Source: Malus domestica (taxonomy: Eukaryota > Streptophyta > Magnoliopsida > Rosales > Rosaceae). Taken from it: 64,000 nucleotides of DNA. Where the stretch lies: NCBI RefSeq assembly GCF_042453785.1, contig NC_091673.1, positions 193,501-257,500 of the forward strand, read 5' to 3'. The position numbers were made by a program, and so were the translations under genes. Shown one piece after another: positions 9,648 through 22,200 of the stretch (the stretch's first letter is position 1; the number at the start of each line of letters is the position of its first letter). The notes beneath the pieces were generated by a model. That model saw nothing but the letters and a program-made list of their open reading frames with translations. It did not search any database and was not told where the DNA came from.

Positions 9648-12600
9648 TCAAGATTGCGAATCACCAAATTCAATACGTAAGAGCCTCAAGTCATGTGTAC
9701 CAACTCTATTACATACGCCTACGTCTACCTCATCATCCATTTCTATATGGACGTACCCCGTGTCAACCACCACCCTACACGATGATGCTCGGTCAGCATC
9801 CTCCCCAATACAAAGATAACACTTCTCGTACAGACCCTCCTTCGGAGCCAGATTTAACAAACTAGACTTTGGAACTGATAACTTGTGTTTGCTGCCTGGA
9901 AATCCTTCCTGGTCCTTCGAAGCATTCATTATCAGACGATGCTGCCGACCCAAGAGTTGTGAGACATACTTCATATCTCCCACAGCAAGGGCATGGCGAA
10001 CACGAGTAGACGAGACTTGTCCCGTCTTTCAAATCACTCCACTGTATATTTATGGAGCATTCATTCTTGTCCATAACAGGGTTTATGATATAAGCCCCAA
10101 TGCCATACTCTTCACACAACCTCACCAGCTCTGTCGCATCACCCGCAGCTTTGTATCCAAATCGGTAGTTTTCACCTGCCACAACCAGCCACTGCAAACT
10201 CCATTTCTAACTTAAAGTATGTAATAAATGGATTTCTTTACATTAACTTACCTGCCACAATCCCACGCACTCCAAGCTCTTTCAATAATTTCTCAACAAA
10301 TTGCCTTGGTGTTAGATGTCGAACACTTGAAAATTCAATCTCAAACTCTGCAGGTGCCATGTCACCACAGTACGAGGCCCAAGAGGAAAGAACCCGCTTG
10401 CGATCACATTTAGCAACTATGGAAGCCCTGTTCAATTGAATTTACAAGAATATATGAAGTTAATTTAACAAAGCTAGAACCACCCAAACAAGGAAATTGA
10501 GTTCCAATGTGCAGCTCAGATCATAACTAATGACAATACCTTGGTTTCCAACCCAGTACTTCAGCCATTCCAACAAATGACAAAAGGAACGGAGGTCCAA
10601 CCTTGGATGCTTGAACCGCAAGTTCTCGATGACCAATGTGAAGGGCATCAAATTTTCCCAGTGAGACTATTCCTCCTGGGAATGATAACAAAAGAGAAAT
10701 GAGTTGCATATCTTAAGACGAATACAGAAAGTGTACCAAAGAAGTTAATATATAATGAACAAATGGAAAACCTTCTTTATGAGGATACAAGGTGATATGC
10801 AGCAAGCAACCAAAAGTACAGGCTCAGAATCAATGAGGGGAAGGTCAATCGAAAATATAGAAAGATATATTCCACGAGAGTAGCATCCATCTAAAGGAGC
10901 GTGAAGAGTTACTTAGTCATGTTTAATTAAGTTTTAATTAAAGTCAAGCTAGAGTCCTAGAATGTAGAAGATGCAGTTGAGTCTGTTCACCACGTTTGGA
11001 TTTATTTCTGTTGCTTAGGGTTGCTAAACTCCAGAAAATCTGCACAAGTCAAGTTAGTGGTTATTGTGGAGCTTGGCTAACACTATTTCAGATGTAAACT
11101 TATTCAGTCGGTTATAATGAGAATCCTCAGCTTTCAATTACTGAGAAATAGAATTGTTCAAAGCATTCTTTACGTTTAGTGTTTCCAGTTCCCAATATCT
11201 GGTATCACAGCCCCTTTGGCTCTGGAAGAACTCGAAAAAGAGAGTGTCTTGCAGCAGTAAGAAACATTGGCAACTGAGAAAGCCACAGAGAGTTTTGTTC
11301 AACCTGTGATTCCACGGGTTGATGGTTATTACGACAATTGGAGCATGTTGATGGAAAACTTCCTCAAATTAAAAGAATACTGGCACCTTGTGGAATCAGG
11401 GATCGAAGCCCCAGTAGAGGGAGTCACGTTGACTGAGCAACAACAAAGGTAAGGGTGCACCGTTTCTTCTCTTAAGAGGAATAGGAATGTATTAAATTTC
11501 CTTATACAATTAGATTGGGAATCCTAGAAGTCTAATTGGAATAGGTAAGAGAGTGTACTTTCTTATTCCATATAGAATAGGAAACTTAATTAGAAAATAG
11601 GCATGTAAACCACACTCTATACTTATAAATAGGTTGCGGCAAGGCTACGGAAAGAGAGAAAAGCCATGGACAGCCGAGAGGGATAAAGGGTTATTAGTTC
11701 TATAGTTTTGCAGAAGTACTGTAAAACTCTACTATTAATCACAGAAGTCATGGTTTATCTACCCAGGAAAATCACAATTGGAAGTAGGCAAAAGTTCTGC
11801 CAAACCAGTATAAATCTTGTGTGTTTCTAATTATTCTCTAATTTGCTAAGTTTAGTCTATTGCCAGATACTTCAATCCACAGGAGAGTCAGAATATAACA
11901 ATTGGTATCAAGAGCTTAGTTCAAGGTGTTCTACGATGTCAAAAGGAAAGGCGAACGCAGACCTAGGGCCTGCATTAAAACCTTTTGATGGCAAGGATGA
12001 CTTCACAGATTGGCAAAGGATGATGAAGAATGTATTGATACAGCAAGAGTTGGATGACGCACTCGTTGCTGAGAAGCCTACGAACATGACAGTAGAGGCA
12101 CGGAACAAGGTTCTCAAGAAGGCCACGAGCTCCATTGAGATCCATCTTGCAAAATCAGTCAGATCCCACATCACAGAAAAGATAACTGCTAAGGAAGCAT
12201 GGGACAAGTTAGAGAATGTTTATATGGGCAAAAACATGTCCAATAAACTATTTCTCAAGGATGAACTACTCAGGATTCTACTGGAAAGAGGTGATATTGA
12301 AGATCAAGTATGAAGGTTTTAGAATTGCATAGCCAATCTTTAGAAGGTCGAAGAAATTTACAAAGATGATGATGTGGCTACAAGGGTAGATCAAAATCCG
12401 AGAAAAAAAGGAAAAGAAGGATGGTTGTTTAGAATGTGTTTTTGCCAATCAGTGAAGAAAAACTGCAAAATTTGGAAGGAGAAGAACGGCAAGATGGAAG
12501 GAAGCTCAAGTTCAGCTTATGCAGTCACTTAAGAAGCGAGTGACAGAGAGCTTCTTTCAGTAACATCAGGCTCCAAGGCTTTCACAAGGTAGATTTCGGG

Positions 12601-15600
12601 TACCGAATACACATGCCATATGTGTGCAGTAAGAGAATGGTTTGGTACCTACAAAGAGGTCAGCAGCAGAGATTTAATGGGGACGATTCACCATGTCTTA
12701 TAAGAGGAATCATCAACGTTAGAATCAGAATGTTTGATTGAATGATACGAACTTTGTGAAACGCCAATTATATCCCTAGAATGAAGAAGAATTTGATTTC
12801 CTTGGGTACTTTAGACAAGGCCGGACTATGAGTACAGTTCTAAAGCAGGAACGACTCAATGCGATGTGAACAAAGATCACTAGTGGTAATGCAAGGTGAC
12901 CTACAATCCAATACGTTGTATAAGCTAATTGGGATTATGATAGTTGGGGGAGCAGTTGTTTCCACAACGGAAGACTATTGAACTCTGGCATCACATGCTA
13001 GGGCACATAAGTTAGAAGAGGTTGCATGAATTGCACAAGAAAAGCCTGCTGGAAAGCGTCACATTGCAAACTGGACTTCTGTAAATATTGCGTTCTCGGG
13101 AAGCAAAGGAAGGTATCGTTCACAAGTAGCAATGCAGATAATCGAAGCAAGGAGCAACTCAGCCATATTCACTTAGATGTTTGGGCCCAGCACCAACTAA
13201 ATCCAACGGTGGAGCAAAGTATTTTGTTATTTTCATGGAGAAAAGTTTGGGTTTATTTCATGAAGCAGAAATCCAAGGTTTTTGCAAAGTTCAAGGAATG
13301 GAAGACAGAAACCGAGAATCAAATTGGAAAAAAGATCAAGTGCCTGAGAAGTGACAATGGAGGTGATTATACAAGTAAGGAGTTTGCTGATCACTATAAG
13401 CCGGAAGGCATCATGAGGAACTTAAACTCTCATGAAAAGAGAGAGAAGCATCGATTTCATGCAGAATTGCCTAATCGTTTTTTAGCAGAGGTTGTTAATC
13501 ATGCAAGCTACTTGATTAATAGGTCACCATCTACAGTTTTCGTTTTAAGAGTGCAAAAGAGTATGGTCTAAGAAACCAGTGGACTACTCCAAGCTCAGGG
13601 TGTTTGGCTGCAATGCTTATGCACATATTCCAAGTGATGAAAGGTCCAAGCTCAAACCTAAGTCTACACATTACATATTCTTAGGTTTTGAGAAAAGAGT
13701 GAACGGCTTTAAGCTTTGGGGTATCAACAACAAGAAGGTTGTCAGCCAAGATGTTGTCTTGATGAGACAACCATGCCTCTAAACAAAGCCGAAAGTAGTG
13801 ACCTACAACACAATATGTTTTACAAGAATTCCGTTAATCAAACTAGAGGAAGATGAAGCTCAAGTGGAGCCAATTGAGCAAGTTGCTGAATCTGATAATT
13901 TTGGGGAAGAAGAAGAGCATCAGTATCGCTCAACAATTAAGAATCAAGTGGAGCAGGAAATAGGGCAGATTGAAGGCACTCCATTCCACTAGATATCCCA
14001 AGGGTTCGAACTCTTCAAGAGATACATTGCACTAGACAAACCCAATCGAAACAAGAAGAAACCTGACAAGTTTGGGTTTGACCAAGACGAAGTTAAATAT
14101 GCTCTGAACATTAGTCAAGGTATCCAACTACTTATCAAGAAGCTATAGCAAGTGATGAGCAAGCTAATTAGATAAGTGCTATGACAGAAGAAATGGAGTC
14201 TCTTTACAAGAACCCTATATATGGGAGTTGGTTCCTATGCCCAAAGACAAAGCTAGTTGGATGCAAGTGGGTATTTAAAAAAAAAAGGAAGGACTACATG
14301 AACAGCAAGCCATGAGATTCAAGGCAAGACTCGTGGCTAAGGGGTACTCATAGAATGAAGGGGCGAATTATGACGAGGTCCTTTCACCCGTAGTCAAGCA
14401 TACTTCTATCAGATTGTTTTTAGCAATGACAGCACAACATAACATGGAAATTGAGCAAATGGATGTGAAAGCTGCCAAGACAGTGGTACAAAAGGCTTGA
14501 TTCCTTTATGCTGAAAATTAATTTTAGAAGATGTTTATATGACTGTTGTGTCTACTATCATGTTTAATTAAGTTTTAATTAAAGTCAAGCTAGGGTCCTA
14601 GAATGTAGGAGATGCAGTTGAGTCTGTTCACCACATTTGAATTTATTTATGTCGCTTAGGGTTGCTAAACTCCACAAAATCTGCACAAGTCAAGTGTGGT
14701 TATCGTGGAGCTTGGCTAACTTTGGGGCTCTGGAAGAACTCGAAAAAGATAGTGTCTTGCAGCAGCAAGAAACATAGGCAACTGACAAAGCCACTGAGAA
14801 TTTTGTTCAACCTGTGATTCCATGGTTTGATGGTTATTACGACAATTGGAGCATGCTGATGGAAAAATTCCTTAGATGAAAAGAATACTGGCACCTTGTG
14901 GAATCAGGGATCGAAGCCCAACATAGGGGAGTCGTGTTGACTGAGCAACAACGAAAGTAAGGGTGCACCGACTCTATTCTTAGAAGGACTAGGAAAGAAT
15001 CAAATTTTCCTTATACAATTAGATTAGGAATCCTAGAAGTCTAATTGGAAAAGGTAAGAAAGTATAGAATAGGAAATTTAATCAAAAAATAGGCATGTAA
15101 ACCACACCTTATAATTATAAATAAGGTGTGGCAAGGCTAGGGAAAGAGAGAAAAGCCAGACACAGCCGACATGGATAAAGGGTGATTAGTTCTAGAGTTT
15201 TGCAAAAGTGCTAACTCAAAGAAGCCATGGTTTCTTTACCCAGGGAAATCACAACTGGATGTAGGCAAAAGTTATGTCGAACCACTATAAATCTTGTGTG
15301 TTTCTAGTTATTCTCTAATTTGCTAAGTTTAGTCTACTGCCGAATACATCAAAGAGCAAGATCCACAGGAAAGTCAGAATTATAACAGAGGAGACCTCCA
15401 AACAAATATGGGGCTCTTTGGAGAAGAAATATGAAGGGTTAGAGAGATTGAAGCGTGCAGTGCTTCAAACCCTAACAAGGACTTTGAAACCCTACAAATG
15501 AAATCAGGTAAGTCCATCATTGATTTCTTTGCTAGAACCCTGGGAACAGCAAGCAAGATGAGATCCAATGGTGGCACCATAGAAGAAGTGAAAGTCGTTG

Positions 15601-18336
15601 AGAAGATTTTGAGATCATTGACTCCGAAATTTGACTACGTTGTCTATTCAATTGAGGAGTCAAAGGACGTTGTTAAGTTACGAGATGATGAACTCCAAAG
15701 CTCTTTGTTAGTGCATGAAAGGCTTAACCGCACCATTGCAGTGAAGAACAAACAGCGCTGAACGCTTCCACTTTCTCTAAGCCCTTAAATGCTCGAGGAG
15801 GAAGAGGTAGTCAATGCCATCGAAGCGGTGGACGGTTTGGGAATCAGGATGATAGCAAATCATCTTGTGTTTTCAGGAGAGATGTTGTCTCTCAAGAAAA
15901 AGACGAGGCCACTATGACGTCCAAGGTTGAGTGTTATAAATGTGGAAATTTTGGTCACTACAAGCATGAGTGCTACACAAAGTTGCCAAAAGAAAAGACG
16001 AGAATAATCAAACTTTGCTAAGAAAAAGGAGGAAGATACACTTTTGATGGCCTTTCATGCACTGACAGAAACTGATCAGGAGACAAGGTACGTGGACATT
16101 GGTTGTAGCAACCACATGAGAGGATGTAAGTCTTCCTTTGTTGATTTAGATGAAAGCTTTCATTCATGTTGTGAATATAACGTTTAAAATTGAGAAAAAA
16201 CAGAATAAACTAAAAAAAACGACAACAAAATAACCAAGACAAATAACACTAAGAATTAACATGGTTCGGCTATATGTGCCTACGTCCTCGGGAAAGCAAC
16301 AACAATCTTTCACTATATGAAGAATGAGTACAGGTTGCAGACATCTTAAACTAAACCTTTGAAGCAACCCGCATTCAAGAAGTTGAGGAACATGCTTGGT
16401 GTTTGTTCAGTCCAAAGCATTGATCATGAAAAAGGTTATGTGCTGGTACAAAAATCCTAAAACTGTTTTTTGTAGATATCAGTTTAAGGGAGGGTGCTAA
16501 GAGTTATCTAGTGATGTTTAATTAAGTTCTAGTTAAATAAAGGTGACGTGGTAACTTACAGACCAAGTCAAGCTAGAGTCCTACAATGTAGGAGATGTGG
16601 TCGATCATGATGAAGGTTATGTGCTGGTAGAAAAACCCTAAACTGTTTTTTGTAGAAATCAGTTTAAGGGAGGGTGCTAAGAGTTATTTAGTCATGTTTA
16701 ATTAAGTTTTGGTTAAATAAAGTGGACATGGTAACTTAGAGACCAAGTCAAGCTAGAGTCCTAGAATGTCGGAGATGTGGTTGAGTCTGTTCACCACATT
16801 TAAATTTATTTCCGTTGCTTAGGGTTGTTAAGCTCCACAAAATTGGCACAAGTTGAGTTGGTAAACTCCTCTATTACTGAGAAATACAATTGTTCACAGC
16901 ATTCTTTATGTTTAGGGTTTCCAGTTCCCAACAAGGAGATGATGTTTTTACTAGATGAAAACTTACTAGAAACAAAGGGGAAGTGTTAAGATGCAACTTG
17001 TTGAATAACTTTTTTTACAAAAGACAACATGTTGAATCACTGAAAATGCATATGGGGACATCGGAATGGTGCAGTTCTGATGAACCGAATCGAGGAACTT
17101 GGAAGTTTTCTTAATCCTTAAACTCTACTCAAAGCGTGTTTGTTAGCATAGGAAATCTTTGTGCTTTTCCGAATCTGTGGATAATTTCTTTCCCCTATTT
17201 TGCTTAGAAGTTATTTAAATGACTTTAGACTTGGGTGACATAGAAGGTTAGTTCTCCTCGTCAAAATTAGCATCTGTAAATCTAACGTCACCAGATGCAC
17301 TGTGTCACAGTGTAGAAGAATCGCAAATCGCAATATACTGACTTGGTACTTGAAGAAGCAGCTAAAAGGAATTATGGCATAATATGCTAACAAAATTCTT
17401 ACTGTAATATATTGCATACAATATCAAACTAAGGAAAAAGCTTACATATATAATGTGATACAAAAATGCCGTTGAGAAGGTGAAAAAGGGAAAGTAGAGT
17501 TGGAATGAAACCTGCAACAGAGGACAATCCTTCGGGGGGAAGCTCGCATTCATCTTCTCGTTGGCTTTGCAAAAGGGAAAGGAATCAGAGTTTGACCACA
17601 GACAAACATGCCTACATATACTTGCATTGCAGGGTGTGTAGCTAAAGTAATCAACATTGAAACCATCTTAAGGAAAATTGAAACATTGATTCATGTTAAA
17701 AAGTAATCAACATTGAAACCATATTAAGGAAAATCGAATCAATTGATTCATGTTAACTCCTACATCGTAATTTCTAAACCAAATTGAACGATAACAATAT
17801 CAAGATGAGATTCTGAACAATGAACACCCTTTTAGATTTAAGATATGATTAAGTTGTAGCAAGGGGAAAATTTGATCACAAGTAAAATGAAATGTGAATT
17901 GCATTACTGAATGAATTTATAAATCAAGCAAAAGATAAATAAAATAAAAGGGAAAGGGCAGGGATGAGCAGTTGAGTAGAGTAGAGTACCTAAAACAATG
18001 GGGGAGGGCGGTAATGTCGGGGGAAGACGACTTAGAAGAAGGAAGGATGGACGAAAAACGAACCGCCCTTGTGTGAGAGTGAGAGTGAGAGTGAGAGAGG
18101 GCAGACGACAAGGGTAGGGGTTTGAGAGGCGGAGGGCAGGGGTAGCAGCGGAGGTGGGCGATTCTGGTGTTGTAAAACCCTAAGCCGAAGATAAAGACAA
18201 AGCCGAAGCCGAAGCCCAGCTGCGGATGGTGGAGGTGGAGGTGGAGGTGGAGGTGGAGGTTGAGCCGGTGGAGGTTGGAGTCCCGAAGTCGCAGGTGAGG
18301 GGTAAGACGAGAGCAGCCGCCACCACGGCTCAACAT
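9648..18336 (-). CDS. RIBF: FAD synthetase, chloroplastic (RIBF type), probably frame-broken
   Basis: The enzyme adenylates FMN to FAD in the plastid. Five coding exons fit by splice sites and phase: 17990-18336, 17512-17564, 10540-10675, 10252-10427 and 9648-10175. Exon 1 is a plastid transit region starting MLSRGGGC. Exon 2 reads [18 protein letters not shown]. Exon 3 has the nucleotidyltransferase block [13 protein letters not shown] with the HIGH motif, exon 5 has [13 protein letters not shown] and the SSTRVRHA motif. Intron 2 (10676-17511) is 6.8 kb and consists mostly of nested Copia elements. Exon lengths total 1240 nt, not a multiple of three: near 10022, between SDLKD and GQVSSTRV, the frame slips (two bases lost or one gained). 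The unshifted frame ends at 9862 and would lack the last block. So the copy is probably a recent pseudogene, or the slip is a sequencing error. Splice sites are all intact. Confidence 0.85.
11456..14520 (+). mobile_element. Copia element B nested in element A, broken
   Basis: An LTR of about 445 bp (11456-11900, TGCACC...TATAACA) is followed by the primer-binding site TTGGTATCAAGAGC. Parts in order: a gag frame with [13 protein letters not shown] (about 11940-12313), a GAG-pre-integrase and integrase region with [15 protein letters not shown] (13026-13570), an integrase tail ([14 protein letters not shown], 13579-13782) and the start of reverse transcriptase (14190-14480). A second copy of this LTR lies at 14964-15387, inside gag of element A. 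The element has many breaks (more than ten) and is old. Confidence 0.8.
14551..15387 (+). mobile_element. Second copy of the A-LTR / A-gag / B-LTR arrangement
   Basis: This stretch repeats the order seen at 10915-11900: a piece of the element A LTR (14551-14720), the start of A gag (about 14740-14960) and then the B LTR (14964-15387). After it, A gag continues (ETSKQIW-like region, then [16 protein letters not shown]), so it is the right-hand border of the B insertion plus an extra copy of the left part of A. An unequal exchange between nested copies would explain it. Confidence 0.7.
16164..16380. mobile_element. Small insertion with a GGTTCGGC...GCCTACGTCC core
   Basis: An A-rich piece with AACATGGTTCGGCTATATGT and GCCTACGTCC interrupts the Copia A sequence after its protease start. 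The same core occurs in the insertion at 47905-48425. I read both as pieces of a repeat family with LTR-like features. Ends are not defined. Confidence 0.35.
16422..16781 (+). repeat. 180-bp tandem duplication of the purine tract and LTR start
   Basis: The text from GATCATGAAAAAGGTTATGT through the purine tract and the first LTR bases to near 16601 is repeated at 16602-16781 with small differences. Thus there are two LTR starts, at 16495 and 16675; only the second continues to a full LTR. It is part of Copia element A. Confidence 0.85.
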
Positions 18337-18417
18337 TATCTGCGGACGCGGACGCGGACGCGGACGCAGTCTCACAACTCAACCCACAAACTAAACAAGC
18401 TTCCTCTGTCCTGTTAA

Positions 18418-19229
18418 TTTTGTTGGGGTTTCCGGAGTCGGATCCTCTCCGGATCCCTTCTATGCGGAGTCTGTGGATGGTTTAATCTTGGCCGTCCGTG
18501 TACAATCCTACGGCCACAAATAGATTGAATTATTTTTTTTTCACTTTATAACCCGCAAGTATTGTGGAATGTGGATCACTGGATTCATGAAACGTGCAAG
18601 TTCATTGTGGGGGTGGAGAGCGAATGGGACCCCCTTGGTGCGCACCGTTATAAAGTCGCAATTCTTCAACTTTGTGCCTTATTTTCCAATTCTTACATAA
18701 TCATAACGATAAAACCATGAACAGCAATAATAATTGTAAGATAAATAGGACTTTTCCAGGGTCGCCGGTGAATTTTCTTGTCGGCGGAAACGTGACGTTT
18801 GTTGGTAAGGAAGAGGAGCACGATGGAGATTGGGCTCCCCTCCCCTAACCTCTCATAATGCCACCCCCAATTGGTCCGGTGGCATTCCGAGAGCAGGGAA
18901 GTCTCTCGCTCTCTCCCCCATACTTTGTTGCCTTTAAATAATAACAACATTCCATATACTCTGGTAATGTCAAAGATTTCATTCAGTCATTCATCAATGT
19001 AGAGAATCGAACTTGCACTATAAATAAGAAAACGTATACATACATACTGGAGTAACTAGCAGCTCAGCTCTGCTCTGCTCTACAAATTAACAAAGCACCA
19101 AATCGCTTGCAACAACTAAACTCTGTGTCACAATTTCTATGCGGCAACCACATTCCTCAACTATAAAAATGGAAGGGGTTTAGCATAAACAACACAGCTA
19201 GCCCATCTCCAACAGAATAATTCTGTTAC
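18418..19229. other. Intergenic spacer and divergent-side leader/trailer
   Basis: This spacer separates the FAD synthetase start (18336) from the myosin stop (19230). The (GCGGAC)n run at 18339-18366 lies just above the FAD synthetase start codon. A GGATCCTCTCCGGATCC palindrome at about 18440 resembles ends of small Rosaceae repeats. The rest includes the promoter of FAD synthetase and the 3' trailer of myosin. Nothing else was recognised. Confidence 0.5.
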
Positions 19230-22200
19230 TTAATTTATCCTCGAGCTGTTCCGCCTTCCCCACCACTTCTTTTTCACCCTGTCAGCACTGCCCCCCTCTT
19301 CATTCCCAATCTTATGCATAATCAACTTTGTCTCCCTTAGTCTTGCCCCGTAATCCTTCTTCCAAGCCTCAAACATCTGCTTCAACCTTCTTAGCTCTTG
19401 GTCTGGATTCAGACTTGCTTCCACTTTACCAGACTTTACCTCCACCAAGAACTTGGCATCGTCGCCAAAAACTTGACTCCTCTGATCAAATTCTTCAGTT
19501 AACCGGCTTATGACGCTCAAACCTGCACTCAATGGTCTCACCCCATTGCTATCTTGGCCTCTATGGTTACTTCCTGTATCCCAACTCTGGTCACGGTCAT
19601 CACTTGCATTCACTGATGCATCAGAATTTCTCCCAGAATCATCAATGGCTAAGCTCTTCTTCGCAATTGAGAGGCTGGATTGTAGGGATCTCATTTGTTT
19701 CTGCCACACTTCTTCCATGGATTTCATTTTCAGCTCATATTCCGACCAGCGGCTCTCATACTGTTGGAGACGTTGGTGGAGGATGTCATTCTCCTCTTCC
19801 TTCTCTCGCAAGGCAGCTTCAGCTTTAAGAACGCGGCGCTGTAGTTCAGCAAGGAAAGATGCCTTTACCAGAACCTCATCTGACTCGTTAGCCTGTTTGA
19901 GATTCTTAACTGTTAATTATTCCCATGAAACATATGCCTGATTCCGTGCAGAATATTGTTATCAGATAGAAAACATAGTACGAACTGGTGCAAGTGCTTG
20001 CATAAACACCCACAAAGTCTCAAACAACATTTATGGCACTCACACCAAACAGCAGTAATTGAACCTGATGAAAGCCATTATGAGGCTCAATTTATACATG
20101 AAAGTTTTGCATCACTGGAAAGCATGCAAATAAAATCCATACCAGATGGGCAATACCAATAATTTGAAAGATACAAACGTTAAAATGTAGGTGCAAAGGC
20201 CATAATGAGGTAACAAGGAAGCTAGAATAGATAGAAGTGTACAGGACTACCTTCATGCTTCCAGGCTTCAACAATCCTATACTTCCTGAGCATTTTCTGA
20301 CCAACCAGCCACGAAGAACTGCAAAGATAGCTTAAACTTAGACAAAATTATCAAATATATAGACGTTGGGTAGTATGGACTGCTTAACCTTTAACATGTT
20401 GACACAAGTTCAACAAGATTGAGGAACAAAGCTATTGCACCTGATTGTATCACGATTGATGCAGCATAAATGTTGTTGAATTTCTTCCTTGCAAACCTGC
20501 TTTTGACCTGCTTTTGTATGACAACAGCAGCTCTATGCCTCTCTAGTAATATTGAGTACTCCTTCCTGGTTTTCTGTCCCCTTATGACTGCATTAAGTAA
20601 ATTACAATAAATAACCAAATGCTTCTTGACAAAATTTGACAAAGTTCACCAAAATAAACAATGAGCAGGTTAGTACATGATTGAAGCGTGGTGATTCCTC
20701 TCCTCAGCTCCTTGAGGTAACACCGGGCTTGGTGTCCTCTAAAGCAGCTTTGAACACGTAAAATACCATGGAGCGTACGGTTTCTGGTGTCCTCAAGCAC
20801 CCCAATCTGCATCAAATTTCCACACCACTTTGATATCAGTAAAGAATAACATGTACGAAAGATATTCCAAACAGCTGACACGGCCAATGACTTTAGCTCA
20901 GGTTTTTAGATAATCTTGTATATAGATTTAAACACATCAAAATATCTGAACGGTGGAAAACATTAAAATATATGCATAAAAGTGTTGGAACCTAGGCATG
21001 ATAAAAGCATAGCCACACGATAGTCTTATCTCTACCCAGATGCACTAGTCTGACTGTCCAAAACAGGTAGCATATTCATTTTCCTTTCCTCAAAAGCAAT
21101 ACATCAATTTACCTGTCCAGTTCGGAAAAACAACTTTGTATAGCCCACTTGATACATCTCTGGTAATATGTTGAACTGGTGAAGAATAGCTACTGAAACA
21201 CTAAGTGGATCCTGCGATGCAACATTCTCCAGCAGAAGAAAACCATATCTGATGCAACATTCAACAATGGCGAAGCAAACAAAAATGATAAGATACTGGA
21301 GACATGTATAAGGTATTTGAAAGACGAAACAGAAGTAAAGATATCTTGTGTTACCTTCTTGCAAACTTCTGGTGTGACATTCTGGTAGGAAAGCCAGATC
21401 TTGATATGCGAACCACTTCTAGAACTCCACAACATCTCAGCTGCTGCAGTACGAGTCCTTGCTCATATAGTCCAGGGGATTGAAGATTGTTGGGCTTGAT
21501 ACAACGTATGAAATGTGGAGTGGTGTTTTCTAGACGTTTCATCAATAGGAACAATTGACTCTAAATACCAACACAAATAAGTTAATTGAAAGAACACAGT
21601 TAGCAGATAGTTCTGTATCTTATCACAATTATAATCTTCGTTGAACTCAAAGTCATGTTCTTAAAAACAGGAAAGCAACATACCTTAAATTTCGTTGCAA
21701 CACTCAGCTTCTGGGAGTCTACTCCGCCACCTGTTTTATACAGGGGACCAACTAAAGGCTTCTCAGGTCGATTAAGCATACTAGATGCGAATATCTGAGG
21801 AAGGTGGCATGAGCATGATGAAAGAAGCTGAATAGAATCTAAATGCAGTAAGTCCCTGTTCTTCTCCAAAAATCCTGTTGTGTCATATGAAACCTGAGTG
21901 GAAGACCAGGTGGAACAATCAACAGTCAGGCAAGCAAGAAAAAGTTGAATAAAAAGCTTTTTCTCTATTCTTTTTGTCAGTACTACGAGATAATGTATAG
22001 AAGAATTGTTAGCACCCAATCCTCGATTTAGGTCCAAGGGGAGGGTTGGGCTTGGCTACGGTTCAGAAATTTTCAAATCTGATCAAGCAAGGAAATGTAC
22101 ATTGACAATTTTCTTTATGCCAGTTGTGCTTTAATATAATCAGGAGAAATTATAAAGAAAATAAAATATAATATAATTGTACATTAACAATTAATGAGAA

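Larger units (their letters stand above)
10900..16933 (+). mobile_element. Copia element A in FAD synthetase intron 2, broken, with nested insertion
   Basis: The left LTR spans 10900-11197 and the right LTR 16675-16933 (TGCTAAGAG...CCCAACA). Both sides carry the 5-bp target duplication AGGAG (10895-10899 and 16934-16938). A primer-binding site TGGTATCACA follows the left LTR at 11199. A purine tract TTTAAGGGAGGG precedes the right one. Recognised parts are a UBN2-type gag start (11267-11452), more gag (15390-15775), a CCHC zinc knuckle near 15930 and a protease start near 16100. Element B is inserted in gag. The element is old and heavily broken, with clearly diverged LTRs and more than ten breaks. 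It lies in reverse orientation to the host gene. Confidence 0.85.

Noticed and set aside
17917-18335. Other open frames across the FAD synthetase exon 1 region
   Set aside because: Simple repeats keep several frames open. Only the frame that joins exon 2 in phase is supported.
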